Below, one piece after another: positions 43,872 through 53,620 of a stretch of 60,464 bases of DNA. The notes under the pieces are model-generated. The model did no database searches. It worked only from the letters and a program-made list of their open reading frames with translations, and had not been told where the DNA came from. Location: positions 1-60,464 of the forward strand of contig JANQGV010000001.1 in the NCBI GenBank assembly GCA_028282925.1. The letters run 5' to 3'. Every line of letters starts with the position of its first letter. Positions within the stretch are counted from its first letter, which is position 1. The translations under genes were made by a program, and so were the position numbers. This DNA comes from Thermodesulfobacteriota bacterium (lineage in GTDB: Bacteria > Desulfobacterota > WTBG01 > CAIYCZ01 > CAIRTM01).

Positions 43872-45062
43872 TTGAAGGTTCTGTATGTGGCTAACGCCAG
43901 GCTGCCGACGGAAAAGGCGCATGGCTATCAAATCTGCAAAATGTGTGAATCTTTTGCCGCAGTCGGGGCTGAAGTGCATTTGCTCCACCCCCGGCGAACA
44001 CAGCCATCGTCGCTTTCCGGCCGGACAGTGTTCGACTATTACGGCCTGAGAAAAAATTTTCAGGTTCGGACCTTAGCAAACTGGGATGTGGTACGTTTGG
44101 AACGATTCCTGCCTTTGCGGATTTTTTCCGTACTGTTCATGCTGCATGCGCTTTTATGGGGTCTCTGTGCTGTATTGACTGCGCGTCGATATGGAGCTGA
44201 CCTGTACTTCACCCGCGATATTTACTGTGCTTTTTGGTTTGTACTGTTAAAGGCGCCGACCATATATGAAATACATGTTGATGAGGGCATGCTGCACCGT
44301 TTTTTTCTGCGACGGCTTGTCCGGAATCCGTCATTGAAAAAAGTGGTTGCCCTTGCCGCAACGCTTAGGGACCATTGTGTTTCCAGGTTGGGTTGTCCCC
44401 CTGAAAAGGTTCTTGTTTTGCATCATGGCGTCGATACCGAACAGTACAATCGAGTGCCTGAAGTCGCAAAGTGTCGCAAAGAGCTTGAGGTGCCTTCAGA
44501 CCGTAAGGTGTTGGGATACGTGGGGCGGTTTGAAGTGCTTGGTCACGATAAAGGAGTTATGGGTATTTTGCAGGCGATGGCGCTGCTCTGTAAAACAGAT
44601 ACGCCCACCCCGTTGTTTCTCTGCGTAGGGGGGCCCATGGACGCGGTGCCGCTTTATTTGCAGTTCGCAGAGACATCGGGTATTCCCCGGGACAGTTTGC
44701 GTTTTGTCGACCGGGTGCCCAATGCAGACGTGCCGCGCTGGTTGAACAGTTGTGATGCAATTGTGCTGCCTTTAAATGCCGGATATATGCAGAATATCGG
44801 GGCAATGCCCTTAAAGCTGTTTGAGTACATGGCCTCCGGAGTGCCTATTGTTGCGCCTGACCTGCCTGTGTTACGAGAGGTGCTGGTGCATGGAAGAAAT
44901 GCCTGGCTGGTGGTGCCGGATTCGGATCGGTCCCTGGCAGACGGTATTGAAGAGGTGCTGACTACCGATGGGCTGGCCCGGCGCCTGGGGAGGCAGGCCC
45001 GGGAAGATGTACAGCAGTATGCATGGAACGAACGGGCTGCCAGGATTTTACGGTTGGCTTGA
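43872..45062 (+). CDS. Family 4 glycosyltransferase
   Basis: 396 aa, GT-B fold with KVLYVANARLPTEKAHGYQICKM at the N-terminus, YEIHVDEGML, LHHGVDTEQYN, GYVGRFEVLGHDKGVMGIL and KLFEYMASGVPIVAPDLPVLREVL. The likely start is TTG 43872, with GGAGAGG 7-13 bases upstream and no better ATG at the conserved N-terminus. It is divergent to the FrhB fusion gene. Substrates are unknown. Confidence 0.88.
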   Translation: MKVLYVANARLPTEKAHGYQICKMCESFAAVGAEVHLLHPRRTQPSSLSGRTVFDYYGLRKNFQVRTLANWDVVRLERFLPLRIFSVLFMLHALLWGLCAVLTARRYGADLYFTRDIYCAFWFVLLKAPTIYEIHVDEGMLHRFFLRRLVRNPSLKKVVALAATLRDHCVSRLGCPPEKVLVLHHGVDTEQYNRVPEVAKCRKELEVPSDRKVLGYVGRFEVLGHDKGVMGILQAMALLCKTDTPTPLFLCVGGPMDAVPLYLQFAETSGIPRDSLRFVDRVPNADVPRWLNSCDAIVLPLNAGYMQNIGAMPLKLFEYMASGVPIVAPDLPVLREVLVHGRNAWLVVPDSDRSLADGIEEVLTTDGLARRLGRQAREDVQQYAWNERAARILRLA

Positions 45063-45114
45063 AACGGAGGTGCCTTATGGTAGTATCTATTTTGGCCGCT
45101 CTCAGCAGCCCATG

Positions 45115-45984
45115 CTATTCAATTTCTGAATCGGTGATAAAATCCTTCCACTGATCCGGTATCCTGCCTGTGAAGCTTTTGAGGGCAAGCACCTCCCGGC
45201 TGAAAGAAGATTGCAGTTGGCCCCGGTCCTGCATGCTCAGCGGCGGAGCCTTTGATGTCAAGAATTTTTCATAGAATACGTTGAATAACGAATTGTTTTT
45301 TAAGAGCCTTGTCAGGGTTCTGCTTTTGACTATTATGTTTCGCGCTTTGTACAGGAGGGGGTAGCGAAACATTTTATTTTTGCTGCTCGGCAAGGTTGTA
45401 AGCTTCATGGGCGGCACACCGAAAAAAGAGAGGATTTCGGCAATGGCATGATCCGTGTTTGCTGTAAATTCTTCGAAGAAGATTATTTTGAACTGCGACG
45501 GATCGAAAGCGCTCAGCCAGTTTTTTTCAAGGATGGTGTAATAGCATCCGCGTTCCAGGTAGTTGGGGTAGCGCTCGATAAAGTCGATGAATTTTTTCGG
45601 CATTTCAGGATATTTGTCACTGTTGTTTTTAAAGAAACCGTTTTGCAGGTGCATCAAGTAGTGAGAGTAGACATAATCGATGGGGTTTCTGAGGATGACT
45701 AGAAATTTCGGATGCTGGTCCTGCAGTGCGGCTTTAATCCGGGGGGCGACCTCGTGACCCATTTTGAAGTATACGGGAGAGGTGTCGATGCGCAGACCGT
45801 TCTGCGGGAAGGTGTCGGCATACCAGCCGGTTCCGCGCTGAAAGTTGTTTGAATAAAAACTCACTTCCTGAAATGTGCTGAGTGATATGTCGGGATGTGC
45901 TTTCAGCAGGTTATACAGGTAGGTGCTCCCGGCGCGTTGTGTGCCGATATGAAAGTGCAGTGGTAATGCCATGCGGTTACTCAT
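45115..45984 (-). CDS. Sulfotransferase (heparan-sulfate type)
   Basis: 289 aa. FHIGTQRAGSTYLYNLLKAHPDI is the 5'-phosphosulfate-binding loop and ILRNPIDYVYSHYLMHL the 3'-phosphate motif, with KEVSFYSNN-like FQEVSFYSNN as in glycan sulfotransferases. It would transfer a sulfo group from PAPS to a polysaccharide hydroxyl, or use a related 3'-phosphonucleotide. The radical SAM gene 21 bases upstream is in the same orientation. Confidence 0.85.
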   Translation of the reverse strand: MSNRMALPLHFHIGTQRAGSTYLYNLLKAHPDISLSTFQEVSFYSNNFQRGTGWYADTFPQNGLRIDTSPVYFKMGHEVAPRIKAALQDQHPKFLVILRNPIDYVYSHYLMHLQNGFFKNNSDKYPEMPKKFIDFIERYPNYLERGCYYTILEKNWLSAFDPSQFKIIFFEEFTANTDHAIAEILSFFGVPPMKLTTLPSSKNKMFRYPLLYKARNIIVKSRTLTRLLKNNSLFNVFYEKFLTSKAPPLSMQDRGQLQSSFSREVLALKSFTGRIPDQWKDFITDSEIE

Positions 45985-46005
45985 CGTTTCGGCCTGTGTC
46001 AGGAG

Positions 46006-47010
46006 TTACAGCATCCTGCATGTCCTGCACAGCGGCAGGACATTGCTCCGGTCGTCGATCAACCCCAGAGTGTACAGGCGAGAGTTGATGTATTGTTCCG
46101 AATTCCAGACATCTTCCAGGCTGTGGGTGAGCAGGGAGAGATGTTCGGCCTTTTTTTCGCCCGAGAAACAGCAGGGAATGGTTTTGCCGTTGGAATTGAT
46201 ATACAGGGCGGTAAAAAGCCAGGCGCACGGTTTTGCTGCCTTGGGAGGGATGCTGTTTCCAATTTTAGGTTGCTTTTCCTGCCAGTTATTGTTTTTAAGG
46301 CTCCAGGTGTAAGACTTGTCGTTTAGTTTATAACTGCCGGCGTACGCGACGAACTCGTCGCAGTTGTGCTTTTTGGAGATTTTTTCAGTTTCCCCCACGA
46401 ACCGGTGGTTCCACTCGAACACCAGCATCCTGCAGGTGAGGATGGGATAGGGGCTTTTTAATTTTTTTTTATAATAGCTGATCTTTTCAAGATTTTCCAG
46501 CAACGTGTCCAGTTTGCCGCCGGTACGGTACTGCTCGTAGGTCTGCTGGTCATGTCCGTCGATACAGCACGTGAGGCGGAAAAGCCCAGAAGTGACCAGG
46601 TCGTGGATATATTGGTCGTCCAGCCTGACCGCCATGTTTGAAGACAATCGACAGCGCACGCCAGCCTTTGTTGCGTAGCTTATCATTTTGGGTAAGTCCG
46701 GATTCAGCAGAGGCTCACCGAAGTTATGCAACTGAAGCAGAAGAGCATATTTCTTGATTTTATCGAATATGATTTTAAAATCGTCAAGGGGGAGCAGTTT
46801 TTTTTCGAAATGCAGGGCTTCATCATAGTTGCCCTGAATACAGTACCGACAGCGCAGGTTGCAGACCGTAGATGGATCTATGGCATATCTCCTGGGGTAA
46901 TACTTCAGTTTGCCTGTTTTGGGCAATAGATAGTGCCGGGCCACATTAAAGACTTTTGATGGCTTCATGTTGCCGGGATACATATAGTCGCTTTTTAAAC
47001 CTGTGGTCAT
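46006..47010 (-). CDS. Radical SAM/SPASM protein
   Basis: About 334 aa from the Met at 47010 (open frame starts at 47112). The radical SAM motif is in STVCNLRCRYCIQGN, and a C-terminal cluster region (KPCAWLFTALYINSNGKTIPCCFSG and LPLCRTCRML) is SPASM-like, so an auxiliary Fe-S cluster is likely. Similar proteins in glycan and peptide loci modify unknown substrates. I prefer the internal Met because the first 34 residues lack similarity to the family and AGGA lies before it. Upstream is a divergent spacer to a GT4. Confidence 0.78.
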   Translation of the reverse strand: MTTGLKSDYMYPGNMKPSKVFNVARHYLLPKTGKLKYYPRRYAIDPSTVCNLRCRYCIQGNYDEALHFEKKLLPLDDFKIIFDKIKKYALLLQLHNFGEPLLNPDLPKMISYATKAGVRCRLSSNMAVRLDDQYIHDLVTSGLFRLTCCIDGHDQQTYEQYRTGGKLDTLLENLEKISYYKKKLKSPYPILTCRMLVFEWNHRFVGETEKISKKHNCDEFVAYAGSYKLNDKSYTWSLKNNNWQEKQPKIGNSIPPKAAKPCAWLFTALYINSNGKTIPCCFSGEKKAEHLSLLTHSLEDVWNSEQYINSRLYTLGLIDDRSNVLPLCRTCRML

Positions 47011-47250
47011 CTTGCAGTTCCTGTATAGCTGTTGCGTTTGCGATCTAACTATTCTATACCCCTTTGGTTTTGTGTCAATAAAATTGTTGTTTATGTTGAT
47101 GGATTTGATCAATCACAGGTCTGAGCACGGCCGTTTGTGTCGCTCCGTAATGAGAACGAAAATGAATAGAGCATTGTTGTGCCCTTGAAAACAGGGGGGT
47201 AAAGAGGGTATAGTGTGCCTGCAAAACTGATTGCACTTTGAAAAAACGTT

Positions 47251-48288
47251 ATGAAACTATTGATTATTACACAAAAAGTCGACCGGCATGATGATGTTCT
47301 GGGCTTTTTTCACAACTGGATAGAAAAGCTTGCCGGGTTTTTTGCCGGGATTGCGGTTGTCTGCCTTGAAAGAGGGGACGTGAATCTGCCGGGCAACGTG
47401 CATGTGATGAGCCTGGGGAAAGAGAAGGGGTGCTCCCGTCTTCAGTATGTCTTGAATTTTTACCGGTACATTACCCGGGAACGAAAAAACTACGATGCTG
47501 TTTTTGTCCACATGAATGCTGTCTATGTTGTTTTAGGCGGCCTTTTGTGGAAGCTTTGGAAGAAAAAAGTTTTCATGTGGTACAACCATGAATACGGCAA
47601 TGCACTTGCCAAGGCTGCGGTTAAACTTGTGCGCACCGCTTTTTACACATCCTCTTTCTCATTTGCTTCGCGCTATTTAAACAGTAAGCGCATGCCGGCC
47701 GGAATTGATACGGATATTTTTGCTCCCGATAATGATGTGCCCCGGATAGAAAATGCGCTGCTGTATGTCGGCAGAATTGCAGCGATTAAGAAGGTAGACG
47801 TGCTGGTTGACGCGGTCAGCCTGCTGGAACAGAAAGGCATAGACGTTGTCTTGCAGATTGCCGGGGCTCCCGGGAAGGGTGACGAAGAGTATTATCAAGA
47901 TATCAGAAGGGAATCCGCTGAGATTGAGCAGGCCGGGAAAATTCGGTTTTTGGGAAAAGTCCCCAACCATGCTACTCCGGAACTCTACCAGCGAAGTCAG
48001 ATCCTTTTCAACCTGTCACCACCGGGTCTGTTTGATAAGACGGTGATGGAAGCCATGGCATGCCGGTGTCTGGTGCTGGTGTCAAGCCCGGCTTTTAAGG
48101 AAATGCTGCCGGACGAGTGCATGTTCCGGGAAGGCGATTCTGAAGATCTGGCATCTAAAATTGAAGGTCTGCTGCAACTGCCTGCTGAACAACGGCAGGA
48201 GTCCGGTAAGGGTTTCAGGCAGCGTGTTGTTGAAAGCCACAGCCTTAAAAGTCTGGTTGAAAAACTCACGAAAGAATGTGCAGAATAG
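47251..48288 (+). CDS. Family 4 glycosyltransferase
   Basis: 345 aa with a GT-B C-terminal half: MPAGIDTDIF, LLYVGRIAAIKKVDVLVDAVSLLEQKG, IRFLGKVPNHATPELY and FNLSPPGLFDKTVMEAMACRCLVLVS. The N-terminal acceptor half is short (ITQKVDRHDDVLGFFHNWIEKL). It is the last glycosyltransferase on the plus strand of the locus, and converges with larC. Substrates cannot be assigned. Confidence 0.87.
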   Translation: MKLLIITQKVDRHDDVLGFFHNWIEKLAGFFAGIAVVCLERGDVNLPGNVHVMSLGKEKGCSRLQYVLNFYRYITRERKNYDAVFVHMNAVYVVLGGLLWKLWKKKVFMWYNHEYGNALAKAAVKLVRTAFYTSSFSFASRYLNSKRMPAGIDTDIFAPDNDVPRIENALLYVGRIAAIKKVDVLVDAVSLLEQKGIDVVLQIAGAPGKGDEEYYQDIRRESAEIEQAGKIRFLGKVPNHATPELYQRSQILFNLSPPGLFDKTVMEAMACRCLVLVSSPAFKEMLPDECMFREGDSEDLASKIEGLLQLPAEQRQESGKGFRQRVVESHSLKSLVEKLTKECAE

Positions 48289-48296
48289 GCTGCGTC

Positions 48297-49457
48297 CTAC
48301 CGCTTTTTTATAACTTCCTCATAGATTTTTCTTAAGGGTAGTTTCTTGCTCTGTGCCAGCCGTCGGCACTCCTCGAACTCCGGCACAATTCTCTCTCCGC
48401 CGGAACCATCTCCCAGAACCTTTGCTTTAATGCTACCGTATCTGGTCCTGATTGTCGTGCTGCGGCGGGTGACGATACTGCGTTCGGCACGGTACGAGCG
48501 CACCCCGGCGGTTGTCGATTCCTGGAACAGAATGGCCGTAAGCAGGTTTTGCTGATTCTCGTTGCATACTATTTTTACAAGGATTCCGGGACGATTTTTT
48601 TTCATCTGGGCCGGTATAAAGGACACATCCAGGGCCCCCTCCTCAAACAGCCTTTCCATGAGATAGCCCGCCCATTCAGGGTTCATGTCGTCAATATTCG
48701 CCTCAAGAACCCGGACAGACTCTTTTCTTGTCCCGCTTTGCAGGGTGCCCATTATGACCCTGAGCATGTTTGGCCGGTCTTTTAACTCCCGGGTGCCGGA
48801 TCCGTAGCCGGTCTTTCCGATGGTCATCGGGGGCATAGGGCCAAAAACGTCTACCAGGCCGGCTAAAATAGCGGCACCGGTCGGGGTTACCATTTCGGCT
48901 TCAACGCCGGCTGAATATACGGGAACACCTTTGAGGATTTTCAAGGTTGCCGGTGCCGGAACCGGAATGGTGCCGTGCCGACAGGTAACAAAGCCGTGCC
49001 CTAACGGGACCTCCGAGGCAAAGAGTTTTTCAATGCCCAGGTAGTCAATGCCGACGGCACAGCCGACAATATCGACAATGGAGTCGAGCGCCCCGACTTC
49101 ATGGAAATGAATATCTTCAATTTTTTTGTTGTGAACCTCCGCTTCCGCCCGGGCGATGTGCTTGAAAATCGTCAGGCTCGATTCTTTAACGGAAGGTGCC
49201 AGGCGGCTTTTTGTAATAATTGCTTCGATATTGCTGTAGGATCGGTGGGGTTGCTTGCCGGCTGTAGTTTTAACCGTCAGCCGCCGGCCGGAAATGCCCA
49301 TGCGTGTGGTTCGGGAAAAGTGAAGAGAATAGCCGGGTAAGCGCAGTTTTGCCAGCTCTTCTTTGAGGTGTTTTTGCGGGAGCCCCAGGTCAACCAGGGC
49401 GCCAAGGGTCATGTCGCCGCTTATTCCGGAAAAACAGTCTAAAAACAGGCATTTCAT
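48297..49457 (-). CDS. larC: LarC, nickel-pincer cofactor biosynthesis protein
   Basis: 386 aa, DUF111 family. LarC inserts nickel into the pincer cofactor of lactate racemase and relatives in a CTP-dependent step. KCLFLDCFSGISGDMTLGALVDLG is the signature start; HFHEVGALDSIVDIVG, GTIPVPAPATLKIL and VTPTGAAIL follow. The protein appears continuous, without the programmed frameshift of lactobacilli. LarB, LarE and a racemase are not in the window. It is the last gene of a minus-strand set with the acyl-CoA ligase. Confidence 0.92.
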   Translation of the reverse strand: MKCLFLDCFSGISGDMTLGALVDLGLPQKHLKEELAKLRLPGYSLHFSRTTRMGISGRRLTVKTTAGKQPHRSYSNIEAIITKSRLAPSVKESSLTIFKHIARAEAEVHNKKIEDIHFHEVGALDSIVDIVGCAVGIDYLGIEKLFASEVPLGHGFVTCRHGTIPVPAPATLKILKGVPVYSAGVEAEMVTPTGAAILAGLVDVFGPMPPMTIGKTGYGSGTRELKDRPNMLRVIMGTLQSGTRKESVRVLEANIDDMNPEWAGYLMERLFEEGALDVSFIPAQMKKNRPGILVKIVCNENQQNLLTAILFQESTTAGVRSYRAERSIVTRRSTTIRTRYGSIKAKVLGDGSGGERIVPEFEECRRLAQSKKLPLRKIYEEVIKKR

Positions 49458-49535
49458 AGTGCGTGGTCCTTTTTAACACAATGGTTTGTGTTTTTCTACT
49501 GTATGCAACTCAAAAAGGCAACAAAATAATATGTG

Positions 49536-51047
49536 TCAGGTATCATCCTGTCGCCTGCTGCACAATACTTTCAGGTCGGTTTTCGGTACCTTTTGGGCTG
49601 CATTGCGCGGTAGTTCGTCCATGAACAGTATAGTGCGCGGGCATTTAAAATCCGCCAGATGCTTTTTGCAGTAGGCTTTGATTGCTTCAGCGGAATATGA
49701 CATGTTTTGTCGCAACACAAGGCACGCGCTGACCGCTTCGCCCCATTTTTCATCAGGCAGTCCGATAACGGCTGCATCGGCTACGGCGGGATGCTGCAGG
49801 AGTACCTGCTCAATGTCGGCCGGATAAATGTTTACGCCGCCGCTGATGATTATGTCCTTTTTTCTCCCCACCAGCGACAGGAACCCCTCTTCGTCAATCA
49901 TGCCTATATCGCCGGTATGCAGCCACCCGCCTGACAAAGCGGTTTCGGTAGACTGCGTATCCTTGTAATAGCCCTTCATGATATTGGGGCCCCGGCACAG
50001 CACCTCGCCGATTGTGCCGCGCTCTGCACTATTGCCCGTATCGTCTTCAATCATTACCTCTACACTGAGCATGGGTTTGCCGACAGTCGTTGTGTGCTGA
50101 AAGAAGTCATGCGGTCCCAGGAATGCAATGCCCGGTGAGGCCTCGGTCATGCCGTAGACATCAAAAAAAGCCGCCCGGGGAAACAGTTCCTGCAGACCGG
50201 TCTTTTGCTGTGGGCGCATGGGCGCCGCGCCGGTAACCACCCTCCTGACGGAGCGGGTATCCCAGCCACCCCGCTGCAAGGCGTTGTGCATCAGGAGAAA
50301 CATTGTGGGGGCCTGGGTAAGTGCGGTGATTTTTTCTTCCGCAATAAGCGTCAGGCAAGCTTCCGGGTCGAATTTCTCACACAGCACAAAGGCGGCCCCG
50401 TTGAATATATAGGTGAACGTTCTGCCCAGAGTCGACGTGTGAAAAAGCGGTGTCGGGGCCAGTTCCCGGTCACTTGGAGACATGCCGTAGGCCGCGGTAT
50501 AGTTCATTGTGTTCCAGAAGAGGTTGCCGTGGGTCAGGACCACGCCTTTTGGAGTGCCGGTTGTGCCGGCGGTGTACATAATAAAGGCTTCATCCCGGTC
50601 TGTTACGGGTGTGTCGCTAGAGGTCCTGGGAATTTTTGAGAAAAGTTTCTGGTATTCGCCGTTTTGTGTGTCGATGTCTATCAGGTGCCGGAGTGTCGAA
50701 ATGTTTTGGGGAACTTTTTCGGCAAGGTCTTCGCTAAAAAAAAGGGTTTCACTGTCGGCATGCCGCACTAAAACGGCAAGGTCTTCTGCGGTTAAACGGC
50801 AGTTGAGCGGTACGCACACCCCGCCGATTTTCATCAGCGCGAAGATAATCTCGATGTATTCGGTACAGTTATGCGACAGTATGCCTGCTTTGCAGCCTTT
50901 TTTTATGCCCCTGGCAGAAAGTGCATCGGCCAGGCAGGATGCGCGTTCATATAAACGGCCATAGGTTATCCTCTTGCCGTTACAGATTACGGCAACACTG
51001 TGCGGCCAGGTCGTTGCGGCATGTTCAAGAATGTGCCAGAGATTCAT
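49536..51047 (-). CDS. AMP-dependent acyl-CoA synthetase/ligase
   Basis: 503 aa ANL-superfamily enzyme that adenylates a carboxylate and forms a CoA thioester. IMYTAGTTGTPKGVVLTHGN (P-loop-like), YGMTEASPG, GWLHTGDIGMIDEEGFL, GRKKDIIISGGVNIYP and the C-terminal lysine in AAQKVPKTDL are present. A medium- or long-chain fatty acid or aromatic acid is possible; the substrate is not evident. It lies between a GT2 and larC on the minus strand. Confidence 0.88.
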   Translation of the reverse strand: MNLWHILEHAATTWPHSVAVICNGKRITYGRLYERASCLADALSARGIKKGCKAGILSHNCTEYIEIIFALMKIGGVCVPLNCRLTAEDLAVLVRHADSETLFFSEDLAEKVPQNISTLRHLIDIDTQNGEYQKLFSKIPRTSSDTPVTDRDEAFIMYTAGTTGTPKGVVLTHGNLFWNTMNYTAAYGMSPSDRELAPTPLFHTSTLGRTFTYIFNGAAFVLCEKFDPEACLTLIAEEKITALTQAPTMFLLMHNALQRGGWDTRSVRRVVTGAAPMRPQQKTGLQELFPRAAFFDVYGMTEASPGIAFLGPHDFFQHTTTVGKPMLSVEVMIEDDTGNSAERGTIGEVLCRGPNIMKGYYKDTQSTETALSGGWLHTGDIGMIDEEGFLSLVGRKKDIIISGGVNIYPADIEQVLLQHPAVADAAVIGLPDEKWGEAVSACLVLRQNMSYSAEAIKAYCKKHLADFKCPRTILFMDELPRNAAQKVPKTDLKVLCSRRQDDT

Positions 51048-51068
51048 GAAAAAATCCGTGATGTCAAT

Positions 51069-51896
51069 TCAGGCATAGCGCCCGGGAAGCTGTTTGTAAT
51101 GATTTCCTTCTGTTTCTTTTCCGTGCTTCAGGCACCCGTTTCCGTAGATGCGACATTTTTTTTCAAGTTCATGATGTGCCGCCGTGCGCAGATCCGTGCT
51201 TAAGGCGCCTTCCTCCAGTATTTTGCAGAGGGCTTTAATGCGCAATTTGTCGAGATTCGGTACGGTGCGTGACTGCTGGTCGGGGTGTCCTCCATGCTTT
51301 ACGATGAGCGGTTCTTCGATCAGGTAAATGGCATAGTGCGGGGCAATTCGCAGCCACAGGTCATAGTCTTCGCAGGCCTGCATGGTTTCGTCAAACAGTC
51401 CCACGTGTTGAAAAACGCTTTTGTGAACCATGACGGCCGAGGGGCTTACAATGCACAGCGGCAGGCACTGCTTAAAAATCCAGCCCGAGTGCTTTTTGTG
51501 CTTCTTCATGGGATTGACCCGCACGCCGTTCCTGAGCCAGATCTCCTCGGTCTGGCAGACTTTGATTTCCGGATGTTCCAGGAAAAAGGACACCTGTGTT
51601 TCAAGTTTTTTGGGGAGCCAGATGTCATCGGAATCGAGCAGAGCGATATACTCACCATGGGATGCCCCAATTCCGCTGTTGCGGGCGGCGCTCGGCCCGC
51701 TGTGCTCCCGGGTAATAACGGTTGCCCGGTCAGCATATGCTTTTAGTGCTTCGGCAGTGGCATCGGTTGAGCCGTCATCGACGATGATGATTTCATAATG
51801 GCGATAGGTCTGTTCGAGAACCGATTCAATTGCGGCCCCAACTGTTTCCGAGCGATTGTATACCGGGATAATAATGCTTATTAATGGCTGTTTCAT
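51069..51896 (-). CDS. Family 2 glycosyltransferase
   Basis: 275 aa GT-A enzyme: ISIIIPVYNRSETVGAAIESVLEQTYRHYEIIIVDDGSTD, then GPSAARNSGIGASHGEYIALLDSDDIW with the DXD-type motif, and EDYDLWLRIAPHY. It ends 22 bases before the acyl-CoA ligase start, so both are likely cotranscribed. The sugar and acceptor are unknown. Confidence 0.88.
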   Translation of the reverse strand: MKQPLISIIIPVYNRSETVGAAIESVLEQTYRHYEIIIVDDGSTDATAEALKAYADRATVITREHSGPSAARNSGIGASHGEYIALLDSDDIWLPKKLETQVSFFLEHPEIKVCQTEEIWLRNGVRVNPMKKHKKHSGWIFKQCLPLCIVSPSAVMVHKSVFQHVGLFDETMQACEDYDLWLRIAPHYAIYLIEEPLIVKHGGHPDQQSRTVPNLDKLRIKALCKILEEGALSTDLRTAAHHELEKKCRIYGNGCLKHGKETEGNHYKQLPGRYA

Positions 51897-52204
51897 GCAC
51901 GTAACGCTCTAAACGGTTTTGCCTGCTGGTAGCTACTACGCAGGGCAGGTGTATATGCCCTATGAGTATATATGAGTAACTATAGCACAGATGCGTAGAA
52001 ATAGAAAAAGATACCTGTGTTACCATAGGCGGCTACTCCTGAAAAAAATGAAAAATACTCCTTAAAAAATGCACGCCCTACCATGGGGGCGCGATTGACT
52101 GCCTGTCGTTCTTTGATACAGTGATTGAAGGCTGCAAAGCAGGGAAGCACGTGGTCGGAAACGGCATTAGATCAGACGATTTGTTTACGCAGGAGGAGCG
52201 GAAC
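51897..52204. other. Divergent intergenic region, about 310 bp
   Basis: Spacer between the GT2 gene (minus) and the small secreted protein (plus). A weak promoter candidate, TTGACT (52095-52100), 16 bp, TACAGT (52117-52122), reads toward the secreted protein. Otherwise it holds AT-rich sequence and no recognisable RNA or gene. Confidence 0.35.
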
Positions 52205-52480
52205 ATGAAAGGAGTTCTAAGGCTTAATGTCATCCTGGCCTTTTGTATCGGTATTGCTTTTGCATTATGTCATGGGCTGGAAAGCCGGCCGATACAACAG
52301 ACCCGCGAGACGACAAAGCTGAGCGGCGCCGCGGTCCCGTCAACGAAAGCGTCTGTGGTCGGGACGTCCATAGACGTGAACGGGTTGCCCTGCGGCGGGG
52401 GAAAAGTTGAGACGGCTTTAGTACAGAAGCGGGGCACTGTTTCAAAGGGGGAATGTACGTTTGCACATGTGCTGGAATAG
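52205..52480 (+). CDS. Small secreted protein of unknown function
   Basis: 91 aa from ATG 52205, which has AGGAGG 8 bases upstream. The N-terminus (KGVLRLNVILAFCIGIAFALCHG) is a clear signal or lipoprotein-like leader, and the mature part is hydrophilic with a Cys-Gly-Gly pair and another Cys near the end. I do not recognise it. The frame is open upstream, but the strong ribosome site decides the start. A hairpin terminator follows at once, so it is a single gene. Confidence 0.5.
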   Translation: MKGVLRLNVILAFCIGIAFALCHGLESRPIQQTRETTKLSGAAVPSTKASVVGTSIDVNGLPCGGGKVETALVQKRGTVSKGECTFAHVLE

Positions 52481-52494
52481 AAACATGATTACAT

Positions 52495-52526
52495 GACTGT
52501 CTTTATTCGGCAGGACAGTCTTTGCT
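52495..52526 (+). terminator. Probable Rho-independent terminator
   Basis: GACTGTC-12 nt-GACAGTC followed by TTTGCT, 15 bases after the stop of the small secreted gene. The T-run is short, so strength is moderate. The minus-strand dut gene ends nearby, but its strand lacks a T-run after the stem. Confidence 0.5.
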
Positions 52527-52561
52527 GAAGGGCGGAAACCCCTCCCGCCTTTCAGCTTTTT

Positions 52562-53011
52562 TTACGTTCCGGTATGGCCGAAGCCGCCGTCGTTGCGGTC
52601 TGTTTCCGGCAGCTCCTCTACCTGTATCCATTCCGCCTGCTCTACGGAGTGGATCACCATTTGGGCAATGCGATCGCCACGCTGAACCACAAACGGTTCT
52701 TCGCCCAGATTTATCATGATAATTTTTATTTCTCCGCGGTAGTCGGCATCGATTGTTCCGGGAGCATTCAGCAGTCCGATGCCGTGCTTGATTGCCAGCC
52801 CGCTGCGCGGACGAATCTGGGCTTCAATTCCCGGTGGCAGTGCTATGGCGATGCCGGTTGGAATCAAGGCCCTTTTGCCGGGGTTTAAAACGATCTCTTT
52901 TTCAGGGGAGGCATATATGTCCATCCCGGCGGCATGACTGGTCATATAGCGTGGCAGGGGCAGGTCTTCCGTGCCCGGCAGGCGTTTGATCTGTACAGGG
53001 GTCGTTTTCAC
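52562..53011 (-). CDS. dut: dUTP diphosphatase
   Basis: 149 aa trimeric dUTPase that hydrolyses dUTP to dUMP, supplying thymidylate precursor and keeping uracil out of DNA. Motifs are clear: [37 protein letters not shown] (Ser and catalytic Asp), [12 protein letters not shown] and the C-terminal [11 protein letters not shown] lid. It is the last gene of the minus-strand set after the lytic transglycosylase, 36 bases downstream. Confidence 0.94.
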   Translation of the reverse strand: MKTTPVQIKRLPGTEDLPLPRYMTSHAAGMDIYASPEKEIVLNPGKRALIPTGIAIALPPGIEAQIRPRSGLAIKHGIGLLNAPGTIDADYRGEIKIIMINLGEEPFVVQRGDRIAQMVIHSVEQAEWIQVEELPETDRNDGGFGHTGT

Positions 53012-53047
53012 AATTCATGTCCTTTCTCTGGAGGGCTGCGGTCTGAA

Positions 53048-53620
53048 TCAGCGCATTTTCTGATACGTGTTTTTGTATTTCAAAACTTTTTTAATGTAGT
53101 TGCGTGTCTCTTCATACGGTGGGACGTCGTTTTTTTTCAACACGGCATTCTCCCCGGCATTATACGCCGCGAGTGCCAGGCGAACGTTTCCATCGAACAT
53201 ATCGAGCAGGGTTCTGAGATAGCTGATACCTCCCTGGAGATTCTCATCGGGGTTGAAGGGGTTGTACACCTGTAGTTCTTTGGCTTTATGCGGCATGAGC
53301 TGCATAAGGCCCTGGGCGCCTTTTTTTGACACCGCGTAGGGGTCGAACCCGGATTCGGCCTTAATGACCGCTTTTACCAGGGCCGTATCCATTTGGTATT
53401 TTCGACAGAGCTTTGTGATGATGGGGTCGTACCTGTTTTCTTTTTCCCGTACTTCCGCGCTGTTTTTGATGACGACTTTATAGCCGGTATGCATCGGGAC
53501 ATTGGTAAAGTGAACAACCCCGTTTTTGTCGACATACTTATAAATGTCCGCCAGGCCGAGGTCCGGCCCTGCAAGAAAGGCGCAGATAAGGAAGAGGACT
53601 GTAAGTGCATGTGCTTTCAT
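53048..53620 (-). CDS. Lytic transglycosylase with SLT domain
   Basis: 190 aa exported muramidase-like enzyme. A signal peptide (ALTVLFLICAFLAGPDLGLA) is followed by a DUF4124-like segment (DIYKYVDKNGVVHFTN) and the SLT fold: catalytic Glu in VIKAESGFDP, then KGAQGLMQLMP and LALAAYNAGENAV. It cleaves peptidoglycan glycan strands in the periplasm. Its start overlaps the stop of the upstream phosphatase by 4 bases, so they are coupled. Confidence 0.92.
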   Translation of the reverse strand: MKAHALTVLFLICAFLAGPDLGLADIYKYVDKNGVVHFTNVPMHTGYKVVIKNSAEVREKENRYDPIITKLCRKYQMDTALVKAVIKAESGFDPYAVSKKGAQGLMQLMPHKAKELQVYNPFNPDENLQGGISYLRTLLDMFDGNVRLALAAYNAGENAVLKKNDVPPYEETRNYIKKVLKYKNTYQKMR